The notes below the pieces were generated by a model. It was not told the DNA's origin. It saw nothing but the letters and a program-made list of their open reading frames with translations, and did not search any database. This document shows, in pieces, positions 11,810 through 18,405 of a stretch of 27,930 nucleotides of DNA (within the stretch, counting starts at the first letter, position 1; the number at the start of each line of letters is the position of its first letter). Position numbers and translations under genes: made by a program. Source of the DNA: a virus. The DNA is taken from positions 1 to 27,930 of IMG/VR virus record IMGVR_UViG_3300009285_003368. The stretch is one strand, 5' to 3'.

Positions 11810-14326
11810 ATGGGAATCTTAGGGCATGGCATAGGTCCAATTCCCGCTAGAGTGATGTTGGTCGGCGAAGCATGGGGCGAGAACGAAGAGCGTGAGCGGC
11901 AGCCCTTCATTGGCGCTTCAGGGCAAGAACTCAACAGAATGCTCCATGAAGCCGGCATCATGCGCTCGGAGTGCTACGTCACGAACGTAGTCAACGCTCG
12001 CCCGCCGAACAATTATCTAGGCGCGTGGATTGCTACCAAGAAGAAAGACATCACCCCAGCGCACCGCCTTCTCCGCGACAAGTACTGTCTCCCCATCATC
12101 CACGAAGGCTACGCTGCGCTGCTCGCGGAGATCGAGATGGTGCAACCTAACATCATCGTCGCCTTTGGCAACCTCGCGATGTGGGCGCTGACAGGGAACT
12201 GGGGGATATTGAAGTGGAGGGGAAGCCAGCTACGCTGGGACCCTTATAGTTACCTTCCAGTAGAGGGCACTAAAGATATTTTACAGCACCCCAAGGTTAT
12301 CCCCACCATACATCCCGCCTCCATCCTTCGTGAGTGGAGCCAGCGCGCTGTGGTGCTAAACGATTTGCGCAGGGTCAAGCGGCACATGACCTCCCGCGTC
12401 TATGATAACGAGCCAGAGTGGCGCTTTATAACGCGGCCGAGTTTTTCTACTGTGCAAGGCGTGCTTACCATGCTGCACGCTTGGCTTACTTCCGGCAAAA
12501 AGGTCTGGCTTGATTTTGACATTGAAACAGTCAGCGGCCACATAGACTGTATTGGATTAAGCTGGTCACGCGAAGATGGAATCTGCATTCCATTTATAAC
12601 GCGAGGAAACCGTGAAGGTTATTGGTCAGCCGCCGAGGAGGTTCAAATTGTCTGGTGGCTGTACCTTATCCTTACACACAAAAATGTCAACATACGCTGG
12701 CAAAACGGTCTCTACGACGCCCAGTATGTCTACCGTCACTGGCACTTCATTCCTCACGGCGCGCAGGACACCATGATCAGCCAGCACAGCATGTTCTCCG
12801 CCCTCCCAAAGGGCCTCTCCTTCCTCGCCTCCATGTACGCAGACTGGTACGTCTACTGGAAAGAGGAAGGTAAGATCTCCTCCGGCGCACCAGAGGACCA
12901 GCGCTGGCGGTATAACCTTCAAGACTGTGTGTACACACGCGAAGTCGGCGAGGTCCTCACTGAGTCCCTCACCGCGATGGGCCTCTCCCAAGTCGATGCG
13001 TGGCAGCAGGAGCTTTTCTGGCCTGTCCTTAAGGCGATGCTTCGCGGCGTGCGAGTGCGCCCAGAAATCAAGCAGCAGATGGCCCTTGATATTCAGGAGG
13101 AACTATCCCACCGCGAAGCCTTCCTCTTCAACGTCCTCGGCCACTCTATCAACCCACGTTCGTCACTTCAAATGCAGGCCCTGTTCTACGACGACCTAAA
13201 GCAGCCGACGATTCTCAAGCGCACCCAGATCCAAGGCCGCTTCGTCATGCGCCCGACCTGCGACGACGAAGCCCTCACCAAGATCGCCGCCCGCGAGCCG
13301 ATCCTCCGCCCGATCTGCCACGCCATTGCAGACATACGCACCCTTGAAAAGTTCCTCAACGATTTTGTCCTGATGCCTCTCGACGAGGACGGACGGATGC
13401 GTTGCTCTTTCAACATTGCAGGAGATGCCGGTGGTAAATCAGCCCCTTACTCGTACAGGCTTAGTTCATCCAAGAATCCGTTTGGCTCGGGAGGCAACCT
13501 TCAGACGATTCCGTCGGAGAAATCCAAGTCGGTTAACAAAGCTGCAACGCGAGGTTCGATGGAATTCACACTCCCAAACATACGAACCATCTACGGACCA
13601 GACCCTGGATTTACGTTTTTCGACATGGACCTTGACAGGGCGGACCTTCAAGTAGTAGCGTGGGAGGCCGACGATCCGACGCTCAAGGCGGCGCTGAAGA
13701 TGGGCGCGGATGTACACCTTCTCAACGTGTTCGTCCTCGACAATCAGGAACCGCCACCGTTAGAAGAGCTGGTCGAGACACATCCAAAATACTGGGATTA
13801 CCGAAGTCCTCGTAAGGCGAAGCGAGAGTTCGCCAAAACCTTCGGTCACGCAACAGATTATGTTGGCCAAGCCAAGACCGTCGCGGCCCACACCGGGAGA
13901 TTAGTTCATGAAATCGACAGAGCACAAAAGATCTATTTTGGAAAGTATCCAGGCATTCTTCGCTGGCATGAAAGGGTCAAGGACCAAATCACCAAGTATC
14001 ATTTCGTCGAAAACAAGTTCGGCTACCGATGGTACATCTTTGACAGATTGGAAGGACTCCTCCCCGAAGCCTGTGCCTGGATTCCACAATCAACTGTCGG
14101 AATTGTCATCAACAGAGTCTGGATTAACTTCCATCGTGCGTTGCCAGAAGTGCAGACACTCTTACAGGTTCACGATTCGCTGGCCGGCCAGTTCCCCACT
14201 CATCGTAAAGAGTACCTACTGCCCAAAATGCGGGAGTGCTCAAGAATACACATACCATACGACGACCCTCTGATCATACCGACAGGAATTAAAACGTCGG
14301 AGATTAGCTGGGGCGATTGTGCCTAG
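11810..14326 (+). CDS. uracil-DNA glycosylase-family A DNA polymerase fusion
   Basis: An 838-residue protein with three domains. Residues 1-193 resemble the type 4/5 uracil-DNA glycosylase superfamily: VMLVGEAWG (15-23), PFIGASGQ (32-39) and the HPAS motif (168-171); only two cysteines occur here, so the usual four-Cys iron-sulfur site is absent. Residues 230-400 are a DnaQ-like 3'-5' exonuclease with Asp237-x-Glu239, Asp303 and Asp372. Residues 400-838 are family A polymerase. Motif A is DLDRADLQVVAW with catalytic Asp607. In motif B, Arg672, Lys676, FG (678-679) and Tyr684 occupy the O-helix positions. Motif C is VHD (787-789). There is no 5' nuclease domain, as in T7 polymerase. It is surely the replicative polymerase; the attached domain may remove or sense uracil during synthesis. 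ATG is preceded by agaggaag. Confidence 0.9.
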   Translation: MGILGHGIGPIPARVMLVGEAWGENEERERQPFIGASGQELNRMLHEAGIMRSECYVTNVVNARPPNNYLGAWIATKKKDITPAHRLLRDKYCLPIIHEGYAALLAEIEMVQPNIIVAFGNLAMWALTGNWGILKWRGSQLRWDPYSYLPVEGTKDILQHPKVIPTIHPASILREWSQRAVVLNDLRRVKRHMTSRVYDNEPEWRFITRPSFSTVQGVLTMLHAWLTSGKKVWLDFDIETVSGHIDCIGLSWSREDGICIPFITRGNREGYWSAAEEVQIVWWLYLILTHKNVNIRWQNGLYDAQYVYRHWHFIPHGAQDTMISQHSMFSALPKGLSFLASMYADWYVYWKEEGKISSGAPEDQRWRYNLQDCVYTREVGEVLTESLTAMGLSQVDAWQQELFWPVLKAMLRGVRVRPEIKQQMALDIQEELSHREAFLFNVLGHSINPRSSLQMQALFYDDLKQPTILKRTQIQGRFVMRPTCDDEALTKIAAREPILRPICHAIADIRTLEKFLNDFVLMPLDEDGRMRCSFNIAGDAGGKSAPYSYRLSSSKNPFGSGGNLQTIPSEKSKSVNKAATRGSMEFTLPNIRTIYGPDPGFTFFDMDLDRADLQVVAWEADDPTLKAALKMGADVHLLNVFVLDNQEPPPLEELVETHPKYWDYRSPRKAKREFAKTFGHATDYVGQAKTVAAHTGRLVHEIDRAQKIYFGKYPGILRWHERVKDQITKYHFVENKFGYRWYIFDRLEGLLPEACAWIPQSTVGIVINRVWINFHRALPEVQTLLQVHDSLAGQFPTHRKEYLLPKMRECSRIHIPYDDPLIIPTGIKTSEISWGDCA

Positions 14327-15560
14327 GAACTTTCCTGATTTCATTCCAGCCTATCTGGAATATGCTTCGGTCACTGAGGCACCGAAGAGGATGCACTTTT
14401 GGAGTTGTGTTGGGATTATTGCAGGTGCAATGAGGAGACGTGTATGGATAGATATGAAGCGTTTCCAGTGGTACCCGTCATTCTACATTATCTATGTGGG
14501 ACCGCCCGGCATCGTGGCCAAGTCAACTACGATAGACATAGCTATGGACCTACTCCGGCAAGTGCCGGGAATCAAGTTTGGACCCAATGCAATTACTTGG
14601 CAAGCGCTTGTAACTGCGTTTGCCGCGGCATCGGAAAGTTTCGAGTGGAGGTCGGAGTGGCATCCTATGAGTCCACTGACCTTAGCCGCATCAGAACTTG
14701 GTTCATTGCTGAACTTGCAAGACAGGGATATGGTGAACCTCCTGATTGAGCTCTGGGACGGAAAGAAGACTTATGAGAAGATCACCAAGATGTCTGGCAA
14801 TGACATAATCGAGGCGCCCTGGATCAATCTCCAGGCCGGCACCACCCCACATTGGGTCGCTGATAACATGCCGCAGGCCATGATCGGCGGCGGACTTTCC
14901 TCTCGCTGCATCTTCGTTTACGGAGACACAAAGGAGAAGTACATTGCTTACGTTGATGAAATGGTTGGGAAGGGCGATGATAAACTTCGCCTTCGTCTTA
15001 TTCAAGATCTCGAACAGATCGCTATGCTTGTTGGTCCCTTTATCATCGACCCTGCTGCGCGCGAGTGGGGCAAGGCGTGGTACGAACGCTTTTGGAAGGA
15101 TGCAACGTCAAGGATGGATGACACCATGCTCGAAGGCTACGCCGCCCGCAAGCAGACCCACCTGCACAAGACCGCAATGGTTCTGTCCGCTTCCCGAGGC
15201 GCCTCCCTTACGATCACCAAGGAGGATCTAGAGCTGGCCAACGTGATGCTGGAAGATCTCGAGGCCGACATGCATCGTGTCTTTTCCCGTATTGGCCGCA
15301 CGGAGGACTCCATGCAGGCAGAGCGCTTCATCGAGTTTGTACGCCGAAAGGGAAGTATCCCCTACGCCGAGGCGTACAAGATGATCCATATCTACTTCCC
15401 CGACTTTCGAGATTTCGAGGGGATCTTGAGCGGGGCTATCAACAGTGGGCAGCTTCGCATCGCTAACACGGCCGCCGGGATCGTCTTGCAGGCGGCCGCG
15501 TCGCTTGCGACTCCCTTAGCGTCAGTGATTTCAATTACTCCAGACACACAAGTGGGATGA
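14319..15560 (+). CDS. P-loop primase/helicase-like protein (DUF3987-like)
   Basis: A 413-residue protein whose start, FPDFIPAYLEYASVTEAPKR, and central blocks resemble phage DUF3987-like or DnaB-like helicases: FYIIYVGPPGIVAKSTTIDI (55-74) is the P-loop region, LTLAASELGSLL (120-131) is in the Walker B position, and INLQAGTTPHWV followed by GGGLSSRCIFVYGD (169-203) corresponds to the sensor and arginine-finger area. The Walker A is unusual because GPPGIVAKST has one extra residue and no Gly before Lys. The C-terminal part is helical. The likely role is ATP-dependent DNA unwinding at the fork; adjacency to the polymerase supports this. The start is GTG with an 8-base overlap with the polymerase stop and no strong ribosome-binding site. 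It could instead be a regulatory ATPase. Confidence 0.65.
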   Translation: MPRNFPDFIPAYLEYASVTEAPKRMHFWSCVGIIAGAMRRRVWIDMKRFQWYPSFYIIYVGPPGIVAKSTTIDIAMDLLRQVPGIKFGPNAITWQALVTAFAAASESFEWRSEWHPMSPLTLAASELGSLLNLQDRDMVNLLIELWDGKKTYEKITKMSGNDIIEAPWINLQAGTTPHWVADNMPQAMIGGGLSSRCIFVYGDTKEKYIAYVDEMVGKGDDKLRLRLIQDLEQIAMLVGPFIIDPAAREWGKAWYERFWKDATSRMDDTMLEGYAARKQTHLHKTAMVLSASRGASLTITKEDLELANVMLEDLEADMHRVFSRIGRTEDSMQAERFIEFVRRKGSIPYAEAYKMIHIYFPDFRDFEGILSGAINSGQLRIANTAAGIVLQAAASLATPLASVISITPDTQVG

Positions 15561-15778
15561 ACATGAGAAAAAACTCTATCGCCTGGCTAATCACCATGCC
15601 GCCAATGAGCTACTGTTGCGAGTGGAAATTTTTCTCCCTCTACCACGACTGCGAGATGATCGCCGCCCGCCTCGGCGTTACAGCCCGCGCAGTCCGCTAC
15701 CACAAGCTGGCTTACGAGAACTACGAGATAGAGTGTGAGGGGTGCGAGAACTGTATGAAAACAAGGAGACCAAAATGA
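15557..15778 (+). CDS. small helix-turn-helix-like protein
   Basis: A 73-residue protein. Residues 32-51, CEMIAARLGVTARAVRYHKL, match the pattern of a helix-turn-helix (helix, Gly-Val turn, recognition helix), so DNA binding is plausible. The C-terminus has three cysteines in CEGCENC and a basic end (KTRRPK), possibly metal binding. The ATG at 15557 overlaps the upstream stop by 4 bases; a second in-frame ATG lies 6 bases downstream. The stop overlaps the next gene. A small regulator of phage transcription is a fair guess, not more. Confidence 0.55.
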   Translation: MNMRKNSIAWLITMPPMSYCCEWKFFSLYHDCEMIAARLGVTARAVRYHKLAYENYEIECEGCENCMKTRRPK

Positions 15779-15954
15779 GTTATACAAGTGCAGCTACAGA
15801 AACATATATAAAGAAGCTTGAAGAAGAAAATGCGCGTTTGAAAGAAGACATCGGTTCTATTATACGCACTCTAAACAGGATGGTCCCAGGGACTACACTT
15901 AAAGGCTTTGATAGAGCATTATCGACTTGGACCATTATTAAAATGACAGAGTAA
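15775..15954 (+). CDS. small coiled-coil protein, last rightward gene
   Basis: A 59-residue protein with an early coiled coil (YIKKLEEENARLKEDIGSII, about residues 11-31) and no other motif. The start follows aaggag (15763-15768) and overlaps the upstream stop by 4 bases. Its AT-rich codon use (tat, aca, aag) contrasts with the polymerase and helicase genes. The stop (15952-15954) lies 2 bases from the stop of the convergent lipoprotein gene. Confidence 0.6.
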   Translation: MSYTSAATETYIKKLEEENARLKEDIGSIIRTLNRMVPGTTLKGFDRALSTWTIIKMTE

Positions 15955-15956
15955 CG

Positions 15957-16259
15957 TCAAAGCATCAAAAACAGGTTCCATCCCGCTAGTCCGCACAGCA
16001 CTCCGCTCGCGGTCCCCGTGATCTTAGGTTCATCCAGCCAGTTGATCAACAACACACCAGCAATAGTTGCTAGAATAAATGCCGCCGGATGCCCCGCGTT
16101 GACTGAGGCAGCCCAGATAGGATTAGCCTCCTTGATCAAGCCCATCTTCACTCCAACCAGCGTCGTGCTTACATCGGCGGCGGCGCAGGCAGTAAGGGTC
16201 TCCGGCTGTTGAAGCGTGGCGCAGCCGGAGAGAAGCAAGATGATTAAAAGGCGTTTCAC
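15957..16259 (-). CDS. small membrane lipoprotein at lysis cassette end
   Basis: A 100-residue protein. The start MKRLLIILLLSGC contains a lipobox (Leu-Leu-Ser-Gly-Cys, Cys13), and residues 60-77 (AAFILATIAGVLLINWL) and 85-99 are hydrophobic, so it is both lipidated and membrane-embedded. EANPIW in the middle recalls the Glu-Ala-Asn-Pro phrase of small membrane proteins of the DUF5658 type, a weak resemblance. The GTG start at 16259 overlaps the holin stop (GTGA) and begins the signal sequence exactly; a longer frame to 16319 lies inside the holin gene and is rejected. Position after the holin suggests a lysis role such as an outer-membrane spanin partner, but no classical proline-rich Rz1 pattern is seen. 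Confidence 0.6.
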   Translation of the reverse strand: MKRLLIILLLSGCATLQQPETLTACAAADVSTTLVGVKMGLIKEANPIWAASVNAGHPAAFILATIAGVLLINWLDEPKITGTASGVLCGLAGWNLFLML

Positions 16260-16822
16260 GAGCCGGGTTGCTTCTGGCGATTCCTTGTACCGAACCACCA
16301 CAGCGTAACTGTAGTCCACACATAAACAATAGTTCCAAGCACAAGCTTAAACAGCTCCAGCGCTTGGTCGTTGCTTAGATCCTCTGCACGTAACTGTATT
16401 CGCGCCTCAATCCAGATCGCTGTGACGAGGATACAAAGATACAATGTAAGTGCAGGCCGAACAGCTCCACGGAAGAAGTCAAGCAGCACCATTAGCCACG
16501 TCTGGTTCGGCGTCAGCTTTGCCCCTTCTGCGTAGCGTTGCGGCTCCATCCCAAAGCTGGCGGCGAAGGCTTTCGACTCCTCCACATCGCTTGCGCCAGC
16601 AGTCTCAACTTCAGCTACCTTTGTCCTCGCTGCCCACTCTTGCGCCATGATCTCAGCGTCTACTCGACGCATCTCCACTTCGTTCGTGTGCTTGATCTTC
16701 AGCGTTTCGATGTCAAGCTGCTTGTTCTTGTAGTCTGCGAATCGCTGCAGCGCCACACCGATTAACCCACTTGCGCCGCCGGTTAAAATTCCGCCTACGA
16801 TTGTACCTAAAATTTCAAGCAT
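16256..16822 (-). CDS. holin, 3TM-type
   Basis: A 188-residue membrane protein. Residues 5-25 are a Gly-rich hydrophobic segment (LGTIVGGILTGGASGLIGVAL), residues 28-70 a charged coiled coil (FADYKNKQLDIETLKIKH onward), and residues 108-135 and 160-178 are two transmembrane helices (with RPALTLYLCILVTAI and LGTIVYVWTTVTLWWFG). The end GTRNRQKQ is basic. This architecture, with RPALT before a membrane helix, matches the three-TM holin family typified by GTA holins. It would form inner-membrane lesions that release the lysis enzyme. The start overlaps the upstream DUF5675 gene by 8 bases and the stop overlaps the lipoprotein start. No gene beside it is a recognisable endolysin. Confidence 0.7.
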   Translation of the reverse strand: MLEILGTIVGGILTGGASGLIGVALQRFADYKNKQLDIETLKIKHTNEVEMRRVDAEIMAQEWAARTKVAEVETAGASDVEESKAFAASFGMEPQRYAEGAKLTPNQTWLMVLLDFFRGAVRPALTLYLCILVTAIWIEARIQLRAEDLSNDQALELFKLVLGTIVYVWTTVTLWWFGTRNRQKQPGS

Positions 16823-17240
16823 ACAGTACCTCCAACATAAAGGGTTTTTGATTCATCAAGCTTTCAAACCGTCGCACCGCGGGCCGCGACAGCAACACCG
16901 CACGCTGTCCTTTCATCACCCCAAGCCTTTCCCCAAGCACGATACATCCTTGTACTTGACACTTCCAGCCCAAGGCCACGTCGCCCACATAGTTGGCAGA
17001 ATGAAAAAGCACCCCACTGCGATTTGCCACGTTATAAAGGCGATAAGTGTTACGTCGAAAACGTGGACTGAAAGTCCATCGACATTCGTAGGAGCCTTCT
17101 GGGATACAACTAATTCGAGCGGCATTTTCCCTCCAAGGAAGTTCGCCGGCGAAGCAGATGAAGTTGAGTACGTACAGCTTACCAAACGTTCCCTGTGCAT
17201 CGTCGCCGGCAGTTCGGCGGATGAGTTGAACCTTAAGCAC
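16815..17240 (-). CDS. DUF5675 family protein
   Basis: A 141-residue protein. LPWRENAARISCIPEGSY (34-51), the following SPRFRRNTYRLYNV and GVLFHSANYVGDVALGWKCQVQGCIVLGE (76-104, shortened here by its key residues GVLFHSANY and QGCIVLGE) are the signature blocks of DUF5675, found in many phages and type VI or contractile-injection loci. His80 and Cys99 lie in the strand that resembles L,D-transpeptidase-like His...Cys catalytic pairs, so a peptidoglycan role has some appeal, but this is inference. It sits directly upstream of the holin with an 8-base overlap, the place where an endolysin would normally be. Start ATG 17240, 1 base from the tail-fibre stop. Confidence 0.7.
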   Translation of the reverse strand: MLKVQLIRRTAGDDAQGTFGKLYVLNFICFAGELPWRENAARISCIPEGSYECRWTFSPRFRRNTYRLYNVANRSGVLFHSANYVGDVALGWKCQVQGCIVLGERLGVMKGQRAVLLSRPAVRRFESLMNQKPFMLEVLYA

Positions 17241-17241
17241 G

Positions 17242-18069
17242 TTAAAGCTGGTAAGAGAACTGATTGGTCGTCAGCCCTTTCTCCGCTGAGGCCGTCCACG
17301 CACCTGAGGCTGCCGTTGTGTACAGCGTCATTGTTCCTGTGCTAGCCAACACTCCATGTCCAGTGTAAAGTCGTCCTCCGTTATCAGTTATTGCAAGGCT
17401 GGTAAACAGCCTGTTATTCGCTGGCGTGATCTCGGCGGGGAAGCCTGTTACTGTAAAGGTCGTTAAATTTGATGTGCCGCCAAGTACGTTCCCTGAATAT
17501 GCTTGCACCTGCACTGAACCGTTCACTACATTGTAGTACCAAGTCGCCGTGACGCCGGCGGTGAAGCCAGTTCCTGTTGCGGTGAAGCTGCCGCTTAGTC
17601 CGTATTCCAGCATGAATGTAGTCGTGGAGAGAGCAGTCACATCGACGAAGGCGTTCTGTCTCATTGTCACCGTCGTGCCGCTTGCGATGCCTCGGATCAG
17701 CAAACTGGCGCCAGCTGTGAACGCACACGCTCCGGCGCAGATCAGCCGCCGACGAGTCCCGGCGACGGTGGCGGTCGGGAAGGCCGTTGTCGTCGCAGTC
17801 CCTGTCCAGTTAATTGAGTTTCCAGCCGACCAAATGTCAGCAGTCGTAGCGTGGCTGGCGACAGTCTCGAGTGTGTCGTCTATCGGCCCTGTCATGGTGC
17901 CGCCGGCGAGGGGGAGATTTACCCCTGTTGCATCTACACCCAGCGCAGTCCTCGCCAGCGCCGCCGTGGTAGCCTCGCTGAAAAGCGTCACATAGAATGC
18001 GTCAATCGCATTCAGCCAATCCGCGTCGATCGTCGGCGCGCTGCTGTCTACAAAGCCTTGCAAAGCCAT
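17242..18069 (-). CDS. tail-fibre-like virion protein
   Basis: A 275-residue Thr/Ala/Gly-rich protein with a beta-structured composition. Residues 1-45 form a conserved-looking head (DSSAPTIDADWLNAIDAFYV), and NLPLAGGTMTGPID (51-64) is a phrase typical of phage tail fibres and appendages. The remainder consists of strands with repeated Thr, Gly and Ala (TATTTAFPTATVAGT, SFTATGTGFTAGVTATW, TSNLTTFTVTGFPA). It probably forms a trimeric or capping fibre on the virion. Start ATG at 18069 follows aggag. It lies between the zinc-ribbon gene and the lysis genes, separate from the tailspike at the other end of the leftward block. Confidence 0.65.
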   Translation of the reverse strand: MALQGFVDSSAPTIDADWLNAIDAFYVTLFSEATTAALARTALGVDATGVNLPLAGGTMTGPIDDTLETVASHATTADIWSAGNSINWTGTATTTAFPTATVAGTRRRLICAGACAFTAGASLLIRGIASGTTVTMRQNAFVDVTALSTTTFMLEYGLSGSFTATGTGFTAGVTATWYYNVVNGSVQVQAYSGNVLGGTSNLTTFTVTGFPAEITPANNRLFTSLAITDNGGRLYTGHGVLASTGTMTLYTTAASGAWTASAEKGLTTNQFSYQL

Positions 18070-18078
18070 CTTGTGCTC

Positions 18079-18405
18079 CTAGTAAGTAACGTCGGGGTCG
18101 TACATTGGGCTGATGTAGCCAGGTGTCGCGCAGCCAGGAATCGCTGTGCCAGGATAAGCGCTGCTTCCGTTCGGGCTGCACCGGGCGGCGAAGGTGTTCG
18201 CCGGCATCGGCTGGACCCAAGGGGGAGTCTGGTTGTCGGCGACGGCGCGGACGAAGTCCTGCGGCTGTCTCGCTTCCCAGTGTTCAGGGCACACATAATA
18301 CCCCTGCCAATGCCTGACGAGGGTTGATGCCTTTCGCTTCCTGCCACATTCATAGCAGACAGCGTTCCAGTCGCCCAGTTCAAGGTAATCAGCTCTGCCA
18401 GTCAT
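18079..18405 (-). CDS. conserved zinc-ribbon phage protein
   Basis: A 108-residue protein. The N-terminal CYECGRKRKASTLVRHW and VCPEHWEARQPQDFV carry the CxxC and Cys-Pro-x-His of a zinc ribbon (Cys17, Cys20, Cys39, His42). The phrase 'RQPQDFVR' is characteristic of a small protein regularly found among podovirus structural genes, known to me by pattern and not by a search. The C-terminal half is Pro/Gly/Ser-rich and probably extended. The start overlaps the stop of the giant gene by 4 bases. Function in the virion or in assembly is unproven. Confidence 0.65.
   Translation of the reverse strand: MTGRADYLELGDWNAVCYECGRKRKASTLVRHWQGYYVCPEHWEARQPQDFVRAVADNQTPPWVQPMPANTFAARCSPNGSSAYPGTAIPGCATPGYISPMYDPDVTY

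Noticed and set aside
17242-18069. Diversity-generating retroelement target in the tail-fibre-like gene
   Set aside because: No reverse transcriptase frame and no template repeat matching the gene end could be seen in the window.
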